Below, piece after piece: positions 30,331 through 40,094 of a stretch of 64,000 bases of DNA. The position numbers were made by a program, and so were the translations under genes. Numbering within the stretch: the stretch's first letter is position 1; every line of letters begins with the position of its first letter. Under the pieces are notes generated by a model. It was not told the origin of the DNA. It saw only the letters and a list, made by a program, of their open reading frames with translations, and searched no databases. Source of the DNA: Ascochyta rabiei (lineage: Eukaryota > Ascomycota > Dothideomycetes > Pleosporales > Didymellaceae). The stretch is from contig NC_082414.1 in assembly GCF_004011695.2 (NCBI RefSeq), forward strand, positions 868,001 through 932,000, given 5' to 3'.

Positions 30331-31572
30331 ATGAGGCTCTCGAAGGATCGACCATGTACGCCTCCACCAACATCTGGGCTCATCACCCCGCCGTCCACTG
30401 GAGGCTTTGTCAAACAGGCTCTGTTTGCTAGGCAGCAGGAGGCTCTCTATGATGATAGGCGTCAAGCCAAGCTTCGTGGAGGTGAGACATGCACTGAGTT
30501 CTTCGAGGATTATATCGAAGGTTCCAACACCGAGATCGAACACAGCCACAGCAGTATCAGCCCTGCTCGATCAGACAACCCCTCACAACCTTCCGATGGC
30601 GAATCTCCGATTACAGCGATCGTCGTTTCAACCGGTACCTACATGCCTGGACCTTCCACCTTCGAAGAACCCAGCCTCCTCGCTTCGCCTATCACAAAAA
30701 TCGACACGTGTGCTGTTACCAAGTCATTTCCGTTCATGAAGCTCCCTCCTTCTGTCCGCAACCGAATCTACGAAAACCTCCTGGTCATACCCGCCCTTAT
30801 TTGCGTGCGCCAGAAGCACACATCTTTCCATGACGAGAAGAAGGCCTTTCTCTACGCCGAGCGCCGCGAACTACTTCCTGGCATTGCGTATGCACTTGCT
30901 CAGGCCAAAGTCAACGCTTTCAAAACCCGCTTCTCCAAGTTTCCAGGCGCCAACCTCAACATGCTCCGTATCAGCAAAGAAGTCTTCGCCGAGGCACGGG
31001 CGGTCATGTACAGCATGAACAGTTTCGAAATTGTCAAGCCCACCAACGAGCTGACACCCCAGCCCGATTTCAGCATTGCCCTTTTCCCATCTGGGTACCA
31101 GCGTCTCGTTACAAAGCTCAGCATTCGCATCCGCACGTTCTACGCCCTCGACTGGCTTCTGAGTGGCGGCTACAACATCATCAAGAACCACTACCGTGGT
31201 CTGCGCACACTTACGCTGATCTTGGAGATGGATTCAGCGACGAAAAGCTTCGGCCGTGAATGGGCAAGGAAGCAGGGTGAGAAGTGGACCACTTTCATCA
31301 GACGCCTGCAGGCCCAATTGGCTGAAGATCTATTTGGCGAGGCCAAGTCGAAGAAGACGAAGACGACGACGACGATTACGACGACGATCCCAACGTCGAT
31401 CAACCTGCGCGTTCTCTTTGGTGGCGAGGCCTACGAGGGAAACTCCTGTACCTCTGTCGAAAATGTTGGCGTCGCAGTAACTAGCAGCGTGAGAATGGAG
31501 CAGGTCAAGCGCAGCGAGCTCAGAAGCGCCCTGGTCGAGACCTGGGAACTTTTCAAGAAGGGCGGCAAGTAG
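30331..31572 (+). CDS. 2EXR/F-box-like hypothetical protein
   Basis: Intronless 413-residue protein of a large, expanded filamentous-fungal group. The first 125 residues are Ser/Pro/Thr-rich. Near residue 133 the motif FPFMKLPPSVRNRIYENLLV resembles the F-box-like/2EXR start that marks this group (usual form LPxELRNxIYxxLL). It is followed by an alpha/beta region with LNMLRISKEVFAEARAVMYSMN, also typical. A polythreonine/Lys tract near residue 350 is low complexity. No partner or substrate can be inferred. It is the last normal gene before the transposon-rich section. Confidence 0.7.
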   Translation: MRLSKDRPCTPPPTSGLITPPSTGGFVKQALFARQQEALYDDRRQAKLRGGETCTEFFEDYIEGSNTEIEHSHSSISPARSDNPSQPSDGESPITAIVVSTGTYMPGPSTFEEPSLLASPITKIDTCAVTKSFPFMKLPPSVRNRIYENLLVIPALICVRQKHTSFHDEKKAFLYAERRELLPGIAYALAQAKVNAFKTRFSKFPGANLNMLRISKEVFAEARAVMYSMNSFEIVKPTNELTPQPDFSIALFPSGYQRLVTKLSIRIRTFYALDWLLSGGYNIIKNHYRGLRTLTLILEMDSATKSFGREWARKQGEKWTTFIRRLQAQLAEDLFGEAKSKKTKTTTTITTTIPTSINLRVLFGGEAYEGNSCTSVENVGVAVTSSVRMEQVKRSELRSALVETWELFKKGGK

Positions 31573-31825
31573 GCTGGATTCATCTCCAGGCTCCTGCAGT
31601 CCGTTCACGTCTCCGACTTCTCTTTGGTCCCGCAATCAGTCCGTCATCACCCCCCGCGGCATCCACTTCATCACATGGCGCAGTGCGCTATCTGTGTTCG
31701 ACCAGATACCGCAGCCTGTAGGTTTCTGGACAGCCCATCATCATACTGTAGCTCACATTTAGGAGCGCATATTTCGGACAGACATTGGATCCACTCCATC
31801 CATACTAGTCAAGCGAAGAGTTCGA

Positions 31826-32090
31826 TTCAGGGAACCACATCACACCCTACTTTCTTAGTTAACAGCATCAGATACTCATGTACTTAGCCATTAAAAAACG
31901 TCAAGTTAAAACCCTCTATCCCCTACAGAAAATGCATGTTACAAATAAATCCTAATCCTAATCCTAATCCTACCTCTCTCTTGTATGTATTGTATAACTT
32001 TCTCTAGCTTTATCTACATACCTCCTTCCACATACTCCTCCCTTACGCAGCTACATTAAGAGATTTGCAGTAATTAAACAAACAGCGCAA
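31826..32090. repeat. Direct repeat copy 1 (about 265-bp unit) with TCCTAA array
   Basis: First copy of a tandem unit that recurs at 32091..32218 and continues beyond the transposon at 34071..34198. Shared landmarks, in order: TTYAGGGAAC, AGTTAACAGCATCAGATAC, TTAAAACCCTCTATCCCC, an array of TCCTAA hexamers (about 31949-31972), ACCTCTC, TAACTTTCTCTAGCTT, and ACATACTCCTCCCTT. Differences between copies are mostly C/T or G/A, as expected from RIP. The unit has no open frame and no identified family. Confidence 0.8.
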
Positions 32091-32218
32091 TTTAGGGAAC
32101 TACATTACCTACTACTATCCTAGTTAACAGCATCAGATACTTATGTACTTGGCTATTACAAAACATTAGGTTAAAACCCTCTATCCCCTTAGAAACTACA
32201 TGTTGCAAATAAATCCTA
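32091..32218. repeat. Direct repeat copy 2, left part
   Basis: Matches 31826 onward up to the first TCCTAA, where the Fot1-like transposon interrupts it at a TA dinucleotide (32217-32218). Confidence 0.8.
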
Positions 32219-34070
32219 ACGTGTTTTATAAGCGAGCGCCGCGTACAAGCGAGCGCCGCACCCCACCAAGTTTGCGCACCTCTCCTATCTCAACGTACAA
32301 TAGCTTAACGCAGCGCTACTATATTAGCTTTAAATAAAGCAGATATCTAGCTTGCTATCTTATCTATTAATTCCTATTAAATATAGAGTAATTATAATAC
32401 TGCTGTTGTCTATAACATGTCTAAACAAACAATCCGCCACTAACGCGCTAGCAAGCCTGCCTAACGTAATTGCTAACCTAACTTAAAGAAGTTAACCTAG
32501 ATAGAAGAGGAGGTAATAGTCTAGTATATACTTAACTTAGACTAACGTAGATTTAGGCCTACGTACGCAGCCGTACGTAATATAGCTAATAAGCTACTAG
32601 CTGCGCGTAGTGTAGGTCAGGTTAGCGTCTACTGGCTACGTAACTTTGTTAAGTATACTAAGAGTCTTATAACGCGTTTTAACTAAGCGTATAATAGGCA
32701 GAGAGCCCTCTATAAGAATCTAGTCTTAATTAGCTACTAGTTTAAGCTTATAGAGCAGACAAAGGCTAGGTATAGCATCTGTAATAATAACGTCTATAAC
32801 TTTAATAAGGCTGGCTTTATAATAGGCAAGATTATAACTTAGCTTATTATAACAGGGTTAGAGAGGAAAGGCAGGCTAAAAGCTGTTTAGCCTGGCAATT
32901 GCGAGTAGGTGACAGTTATTGCTGCAATTAACGCTGCTGGCTAGACAATCCTACCCTTCCTTATCTTTGCTAGCTAATACTACTTGTCTGCCTGGTACAA
33001 GGAGGCAGAGATCCCACGCAACTGGGCGATTGCAGTCAGCAACAACAGCTAGACAACTAACAAGCTTAGAGTTAAGTAGCTAAAGCACTTTATTAAGCAT
33101 ACGGAGGCTTAGGTAGTAGGCACACGTTACCTGCTTATCCTTAACAGCCACAAGAGCCACTACTTTCTTGAATTTAAGCAGCTCTGTAAGGAGAATAACA
33201 TCTACACGCTCTGTATGCCGCCTTACTTATTACACCTGCTACAGCCTCTTAACATTAGCTGCTTCTTGCCGTTAAAGCGCGCGTACAGTTGTAAGATTAA
33301 GAGCCTAATCTGCTACTACATTAACTACATTACTAAGCTTAAGTTTCTACTAGCGTTTAAGGCAGCCTTTAATTAATTATTTATATTAGCTAACATCTGC
33401 TTAGCTTTTTAAGGCGCAGGCCTTGTTCCCCTCTAGCTAGACGCTGTTCTATTAAAGCTAGACGTACAGCTCTGTACACCTTCTCCTGCTGCTCTTACAG
33501 AGACCCTCTAGGAGGCTTGTACGCCAAGCAATATACATAAGCTTAATACTTAATTAATATTAATATGTAATTATGTACGTTAGCATAAGAGCTTATTACC
33601 TGCCTTAATTATTAAAGCAATTAATTAGCTTAAAAAGGGTGCTGAGGTAATAATGCTCTCTGCTAAGCTAATAAGCGATTAGATTGCTAGCCTTAAGAAG
33701 GCTAATAAGGCAGTATTAGAGCAGAAATAACGTAAGAAAAAGCGTATACAGAAGTAAGGAGTCTTAACAAAGGAAGCTAGCAAGGATATACTTGCTTAAC
33801 GTAAGGCTGATCAGCAGGTTGCTCGTGAAGAGCGTCAAGGAGGCGAGCAATCAGGCCTTAGCTGCCAGGCTCTTGCGCGCTGTACAAGGTGCAGAGAGAC
33901 TGGTTATAACTCACGCACGTGTAAGAAAGATACTTTAGATACTGCTTAATCTACTCTATAATTGTCTAACTGTTATGTTATTACGTTGTTGAGATACACG
34001 CTTACAGATATGTGCAAACCTGGTGGGGTGCGGCGCTCGCTTGTACGCGGCGCTCGCTTATAAAACACGT
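32219..34070 (+). mobile_element. Fot1/pogo-like Tc1-mariner transposon, RIP-degraded, 1,852 bp
   Basis: Complete class II element bounded by 57-bp terminal inverted repeats at 32219..32275 and 34014..34070, identical but for one base (A/G) near the inner end. They begin ACGTGTTTTATAAGCG and are flanked by a TA target duplication (32217-32218 and 34071-34072). Each terminal repeat contains two direct copies of AAGCGAGCGCCGC. The interior is A/T-rich, with many TAA, TAG and CTA triplets. It encodes a ruined transposase on the plus strand. Size, termini, TA duplication and transposase type all agree with the Fot1 branch of pogo-like elements in ascomycetes. Confidence 0.92.
32417..33949 (+). 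pseudogene. Fot1/pogo-type DDE transposase remnant
   Basis: Reading through many stop codons, the transposase is recognisable. The N-terminal HTH part starts near ATG 32417. The catalytic core follows: a YNFNKAGF segment where the family has FDExGF, then GLERKGRLKAVQPGN, AAGx[30 protein letters not shown] where the family has LLDGHxSH, and [19 protein letters not shown]-terminal zinc-knuckle-like CTRCRETGYNSRTC lies near 33887. Both visible catalytic Asp positions read Asn (GAY to AAY), and Trp codons read TAG, all G-to-A on this strand. The protein cannot be active. Confidence 0.88.
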
Positions 34071-34198
34071 TAACCTTAATCCTAATCTTAATCCTAATCC
34101 TACCTCTCCCTGTATAACTTTCTCTAGCTTCATCTACGTACCTTCATCTACATACTCCTCCCTTGCGCGGCTGCATAGAGAGATTCGCTGTTGTCGTG
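34071..34198. repeat. Direct repeat copy 2, right part
   Basis: Continuation of the interrupted tandem unit. It begins with the TA duplication, runs through TCCTAA-like hexamers and ends near GAGAGATTCGCTG, where similarity to copy 1 fades. Confidence 0.75.
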
Positions 34199-34524
34199 TG
34201 TGGCAACCGTGGCTTAGGTGGCGATGAAGGACGACTTGGGGGCTGATTGTGATGGAGACTGGCACTGACACTTGGCACGGGAGGATTACTACGCCTGAGA
34301 CGCGCAAAGAGGTCCTAGATGGTGTTTCCGTGGTGTTGCTGTGGTGTTGCTGTGGTGTTGCTGTGGTGAATTGGGGAGTGGTGGGGTTACGCGGCGTCGA
34401 CTGAATCGGAGTCAGAGGGTCAGGAGGTGGGGATTTTCGCGTCATGCAGGGCTCTCATGTGATCAGGTGGTGGCGGGTCTGTCTATCGGGACTGCTATTG
34501 AGAAGTGTCTTCTACGCACGCTAC
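34199..34524. other. Intergenic with an 11-bp triplication
   Basis: Downstream of the monooxygenase stop. It has three copies of TGGTGTTGCTG near 34330-34365. No gene is recognised. Confidence 0.5.
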
Positions 34525-35682
34525 CTAGCCATCGCGAACAGTGACGCTCTCCACCGCCTCGGCGACCTTGTCCACAATCCCGTTGCCGTTCTGCTGAGCG
34601 CCTTCTCTCTCCTCCAATCCCTTCCTCACGCCCGGCAGGATGTACCTCCCGTAGTCGATCGCGTCGTTGAGGTTGTCGTAGCCGCGGATGGAGATGAGTT
34701 CGCAGCCGAGATCGACGTAGTCCAAGATGGAATCGATGACGGTCTGGTAGCTGCCCACCAGCGCCGTCGAAGCGCCCCTCGCGTTCGTGGCCGTGACGGT
34801 GGGATACCACAGCGCCCTATCCTGCACCTCGCCCTTCTTCGCAATGTCCAGAAGCCTCTGGCTGCCGACGTTCTGCGGCGCTTGTGCATTGGCAGGGACC
34901 TTGCCTAGACCGGCCTCACGGTGCGTCTGCAGCGTATCTAGCGTGCGATGCGCCTTGTTCCAAGCCAGCTCCTCCGTCTCCGCCACAATCGGCCTGAACG
35001 TAACCCAGATCCTCGGTCTATCCGTGCGCCCGGCCTTCTCTGCCTCGGCGTAGATCCTGTCAATCTGCTGCTTCGTCTCCTTCAGCGGCTCGCCCCACAG
35101 CCCGAAGATGTCAGCCAGCGAGCCGCCAACGCGGTACGCTTCGTCGCTGCTCCCGCCTACAGAAATGGGAATGCTCTTCCCATTGACGGGCCTGACGCGG
35201 TTGCTGAACTGCTTGAACTGGTAGTACTTGCCCTCCCAATCGAACGGCTCGGGCGACTCCCATGCGCGCTTGAGGATCTTGATATACTCTTCGAGGCGTG
35301 CATAGCGCTCGTCTTTGGAGAGGAAGTCGCCTTCTCTGGCTTGCTCGACGTCGCTACCACCGGCGATGAAGTGCACAACCGCGCGCCCTTTGGAGAGCTG
35401 GTCAAGGGTTGCTAGAGACTTTGCGGCTACGGTTGGGTAGACTGTGTTGGGGCGGAGTGCGATGATCACCTTGAGGTTCTTGGTGAAGGAGGCAATGGTA
35501 GCACCCGTGGTGAAGGGGTCAAAGTAGGAGGAGTCATAGGGTTGGAGTGTGTAGTTGAATCCATAGTCGTCAAGGTTTTGGGAGTAACGCTTGAGGAAGT
35601 CTGGATCGATGGCTGCACCTGGGATAGGCTCCAATTCGGTTGAAGCGTTAGGGAACGCAACAGATATGAATTCGGTAGGCAT
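34525..35682 (-). CDS. Luciferase-like flavin monooxygenase, SsuD (alkanesulfonate monooxygenase) type
   Basis: Predicted FMNH2-dependent monooxygenase of the bacterial luciferase-like superfamily, closest in character to alkanesulfonate monooxygenases that release sulfite from sulfonates. Intronless, 385 residues, about the family length. The ATG at 35680-35682 (MPTEFISVAFPN) is used; a longer frame starts on TTG. Motifs: YSQNLDDYGFNYTLQPYDS, then IIALRPNTVYPTVAAKSLATLDQLSKGRAVVHFIAGG, LKRAWESPEPFDWEGKYY, and IPISVGGSSDEAYRVGG. The lack of introns and the bacterial family flavour fit an old transfer, but base composition is like neighbouring genes. It sits between the two transposon sections. 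A TATA box lies about 80 bp upstream. Confidence 0.85.
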   Translation of the reverse strand: MPTEFISVAFPNASTELEPIPGAAIDPDFLKRYSQNLDDYGFNYTLQPYDSSYFDPFTTGATIASFTKNLKVIIALRPNTVYPTVAAKSLATLDQLSKGRAVVHFIAGGSDVEQAREGDFLSKDERYARLEEYIKILKRAWESPEPFDWEGKYYQFKQFSNRVRPVNGKSIPISVGGSSDEAYRVGGSLADIFGLWGEPLKETKQQIDRIYAEAEKAGRTDRPRIWVTFRPIVAETEELAWNKAHRTLDTLQTHREAGLGKVPANAQAPQNVGSQRLLDIAKKGEVQDRALWYPTVTATNARGASTALVGSYQTVIDSILDYVDLGCELISIRGYDNLNDAIDYGRYILPGVRKGLEEREGAQQNGNGIVDKVAEAVESVTVRDG

Positions 35683-36338
35683 GACGGCGGCTGTAATTTG
35701 GGATTGCAAAGACTCTATACGTTGCTATGCAGATTGACATGATCCTCGACATTCCCTCTCTTTTATAATGCCGTCCGTCGTGAGATGACAATGTCGACAG
35801 CTGCACGCTAGAGCACGTCAACCACCAGTGGGCCGGCGAACGACCGATGTCGCTCCAATCGGCTCAGGACATGCTTACGAACCCATTCGATTACCCCTCT
35901 CGCTATCAGATAGCAGCGGCAATCGTGAACATCAGGTCACCAATATGGAGTATTGGAGGTTGCGTAAGGACCGCTGCTGGTGGGTTGGCGCTGGTGCCCG
36001 CACTAGCGTGGTAAATCCCTGCGCTTTTCCACAGTCGCAGAAAGAACAGTCCAACAGTCGGGATATGGCTATCCATTACAGGTGCAATGTTCAAAACAAA
36101 ATATTGCTATCTGCGGTTTGGTGCGCAAACTTGAGAAAAATAACGATGTAGGAAATAAGAAACGACAAAAGAATGACCACGTAACGTTGAAATTGAGAAT
36201 TCATAGACTCGTGGTATCTAGAGAAGCGGCATTATCTTGCCTTGTTCATTCGAAGTTCTGCGATTGTGCAGACCAGATACATGACTAAACACCTTTTGTG
36301 ACCTGACCAATGCACCGAAGAATCCCCAAACATCACCC
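35683..36338. other. Intergenic
   Basis: About 650 bp holding the SsuD-like promoter and the 3' region of the eS8 gene. No gene-like frame is present. Confidence 0.5.
35761..35767 (-). promoter_or_regulatory. TATA box of the SsuD-like gene
   Basis: TATAAAA on the minus strand, about 80 bp before the ATG, in an otherwise ordinary promoter stretch. Confidence 0.5.
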
Positions 36339-37060
36339 TTACTTCCTGAGGAGACGCTGGTAGAAAGCGAGCTCCTCACCCTCGAGGACGTAACCGTCGC
36401 AGCGTCCGCTCTGGCCAGGGCGCGAGGAGACGACAGCGTACAGACGACCAGCCTCGAACTGCTTCTCAACAGCAGAGTCAACCTTGCCGGAGCCGGACAG
36501 ACGCTCGGACTGCTTCTTGGCGACGGAGTTGGACTTCTTGATGTCCTCGGCCTTCTCACCAGACTTGGCCTGCCTCTTGCGGCCAAGGGACTGGCCGTAG
36601 TGGGCCTCGTACCACTGCCTGAAGGGAGCGGCATCGATCTGGACAATGGCGGAGCGGGTCAGGGTGTTGGTACGGACGAGCTCGTTGTTGGAAGGGTGGT
36701 AGACGACACCGATGACACGGGTCTTCTTGGCGATACCCTCGGAACCCCACGAGAAGTTGCCGGCATCGAGACGCAGAGCGCGGAACTTGCGGTTGCCGCC
36801 GCGGGTGCGGACGAGGTGGACACGCTTAGCGCCAATACGGGTGTTGGCAGGCTGGCGGCCCTTCTCGAAAGCCCTGAAGCCATGTTAGAAACATGACTTG
36901 AGATGCGATCGGTTTATGCAAGAAGCTTGCTTACCTCTTCTTGCGGTAGTATGCGCGCTTCGCACCGGAAGCGGAGCGCTTGTGGCGAGAGTCGCGAGAG
37001 ATACTGCGAAGTGTTAGCGGTGGTGGAGTGTAAAGAAGGGTGCGTGCTTAGATACCCCAT
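36339..37060 (-). CDS. RPS8: 40S ribosomal protein eS8 (RPS8)
   Basis: Component of the small cytosolic ribosomal subunit. Three exons on the minus strand, 37056..37060 (only ATGGG), 36935..37003 and 36339..36873, give 202 residues, the normal eS8 length. The joined start [20 protein letters not shown] is diagnostic. It continues with [55 protein letters not shown] and ends AFYQRLLRK. Introns of 52 and 61 nt have standard borders. The five-nucleotide coding first exon is unusual but common for ribosomal protein genes, where an intron follows the start codon closely. Confidence 0.95.
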
Positions 37061-39700
37061 GTTTGCGGTTTACAGAAGACTGCTGTTCACAGTTTGTTAG
37101 CCTTTGTTCGTCCCAATCTCAGGTGCTCCAGTGCCCGCAGCGATTGCCTCGAGACCACCAGTGCAGACCACCATCCCTCGCCCATTCCGCAGAAAAACGT
37201 ATCAAGCTGTGACGATGGCTGGTAGTATCGCGCGCGCCGGTACGTTGCTGAGCGGTTGTGCAGGGCGGGAGTGATCTCGATGCCGCAACGCGGGCAGGCT
37301 CTGTCTGGCACATCGTCGAACTCGGTGGGTGAAAAGCGTACCTTTGGGGTCGTCTGTTGGGTTAGTCGGCTTGTCGAGGTCGAAAGCTGCAAAAGTTGTT
37401 CGAATTACCTCGAACTGTGCGAGAGGCGCTAGCAGCAAGCGAGGTCTTGGTCCTGGTCTGTGCGCCCCCCCCCCACTGTTCTTCGCCGCCATGAGACAAC
37501 AACCACAATAACAACTAGGACCTTCAATCACAATACACATTCGGAGCAAGTTGATATTCTCTGTTATCGTGGTTCAGCAACCTTGAGCATTTGATGTCCC
37601 ATCGAACTACACCAACGCCTCTGTCAAGCAACATGCACGAGCGCACCCCTCATGATCTCAGGGAGCAGTCAATGTAAATTTCTTGAGGCCTCAGAAGAGT
37701 ATCTCAAAACTTCATTGGTTTCTGTAAGTATTTTGAACATGTTTATGTGCGTCGAAGGCACCTAGAGTGATATTCGGATACTACGCTGCGCCAAACCACA
37801 AGACGCCTGCGCTTCTGCCGGCCCATGGAAGACATTTGACATGTCTGCGTACCTGATATCTCATTATTTGCTGCCATGGCGCCGTAACCTTTCAAAATAT
37901 CAGCGTTTAGCTCTATTGATCCAATGCAACCCTGGAGGCCAGATCCTCGATGAGTAGTATCGCATGCACTTCTGCGCACTCACCTTCAAACCCTGTCTTC
38001 ACCACTGTCACTCAGAGGAGTCAGGTCGAGAACTTGCAGCATACAATAATGCGCAAATCCTAATTGCAATGCCCAAAAATCCATCAACTTATACAAGACC
38101 TTACTGGAGCATCTCAAAAGCAGAGTACAATACTGCCAGTAATTCTTCCATTACCACTACCGCAATTCGACATGCAATCTATCAGCTGCATCTTCACTGC
38201 CGCTCTAGCTCCTAGCTTCTTTGCCTTAGCGACTTCTCTGGAGATCCTCAAAGATACACTCTTGGTTTTAGGAGTAACTAGCACTGTAACCGACCTTCCG
38301 TCAGTCCGGATATCTGGCAGTTCCCCAGATACAGAACTGCCCAGCCATATGTCTAAGGCAGGACTTAACGGAACGACACATTTTCGGTGCTTGTCGAGTG
38401 GTTGCTGTGGCGCGATAGACGGTTCACATCCGTCCATCAGGTCTAAAGATGAGTGATGACACTTCTGATCCCCCTCCAGCGAAGTTATTACTCGTCCCTG
38501 TTACAGGGACACTCTGAGTCCAGTTGAAGGTAATACGAAAAACAGCAATGATTAGTGGCCCGAAATAACGGCAGGAATTGGTAGATGGAGCAATAATGAC
38601 AAGACTCTAAGCTGCGTTCTAATGAGCATCTGCACGTAGCAGATACAGATCATCAGCACATAGGATAGTAAACGAGTTTCAAAGGTTTTTTTGGTCGAAA
38701 CAAGATCGCTGCAACGGAAGGCCAGCCTAACAAGCATTTTACTGACACATGGGTGCTTTATACGGACAGTGGATCACAGTGCTGACTGTATCCAAGGTAT
38801 CCTTTGTGACCATGGCGCCAAGAAAGTGCGAGAACTTACAACATTCGGTCCAAACATATCTGCATCATAGACTACTTCGAACCTGATGTGGATAAGGCAT
38901 GAAACAATGTTACAGCATGATAATAAACAAGTGACCTATCGCAATGAGGAGGCGGATAATTGAACAATCGGGGGAACCCGTAGCTGGGCTTTTGTGCGAC
39001 CTTCGGTGCATCTGGCACATGCACTTTGCACAAGCCTTATATTACAAGGGCTGTATATGAGCCTGCGGGGTGAAGATGGGTGCAACGTGGACTGCTGCGA
39101 CCCCGCACTCACCTTCGAGGAAACGCTGTAGCGGGCAAACAATTGTCGCTAGCCTCGAGGCTGTCGTCGCTGAGTTGAGAATCTGAGACTTCTTTTCACA
39201 AGAGATTGTAGAGAGTGTTTCCAGGCTCCCAACTCATAATCATAGATGTCGCTCCACGGAAGAACAATGTTGTTCGGGGCTACTTGCCCCATCCGTCTGC
39301 GTGAATCAAGAGCCTCCGTACGCCACAATAAGGCCACCACTCAAAAAGCCTCATGAACAGCTTTCTCTCACCATTTGCCGACTGCGCCGTACATTGGTCC
39401 TTTTTCAGGCGCCCTGGCACACACCTAAGGCAATCTTGGCACGTGCTCCGAGTTTCGGCCGTCAAAAACTCTGATCTTATCTGATGACGCTAATGGGCCA
39501 CTAGTACCACCACCACTCCACTTGCAACGCAGCTTACCCTTTGCGATTGGCAGCGTTGCCTGAGAGAAGCACACTCTTCGGCTTGCCAAGCTGCCTGGAG
39601 CAGAAAAGATGCATTTGCCAATACGAATAAGAGGGCGACACACCACGGCACAGAGACCTTAATGGAGATGAACCACAGTGTCGGGAGTGCTTGGTATGGT
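37061..39700. other. 2.6-kb region without recognisable genes
   Basis: From the eS8 promoter to the Helitron edge. Open frames are short and on both strands. One on the minus strand (about 37087-37498) has a C-x2-C pair, but no homologue is recognised and it overlaps a run of ten C bases (37464-37474). No tandem repeat of note is seen. It may hold old, decayed repeats, but I cannot show that. Confidence 0.45.
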
Positions 39701-40094
39701 CGAATCTTATATATAAACAGGTTAAAGTGATCTCCCCAACAAAGCCCCTGTAAGCCCTGAAATAAGTGCCAGATGGCTGATAAAACTCGCCGCTACCTGC
39801 CTATCTGCTTGAGACAAATTAATCAGCCCTGTAGCGGGCGCAGCAGACGTGTAAAGTTGTCGTTTTCTGGCCGTGCACCCTCTAGCGTCAACTCTCAGCT
39901 ATACTGACGTCCTACACCGCCCGTAGCGGCCCTATATTGTTCCGGTAATCTGCTCCTGTAAACTCCTGTAAAAAGCTTTACAGGTCCTGTACAGGCTCGC
40001 TACAGGTTCGTATGGCCCGTCCACGGCGTGTTCTAGCCCCCCCCCCCCTCCAGTCTTTTCCCTAGCCGTCAGCCAGCCATCATCCCAAGTATTT

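Noticed and set aside
31949..31972. True telomere repeat tract
   Set aside because: The unit is TCCTAA, not CCCTAA, there are only four copies, and normal genes flank both sides; at most a decayed or telomere-like tract.
37087..37549. Minus-strand frames with a CPRCGIEITP segment upstream of eS8
   Set aside because: Short, overlapping the eS8 promoter and a ten-C homopolymer, with no recognised homologue; not enough to call a gene.
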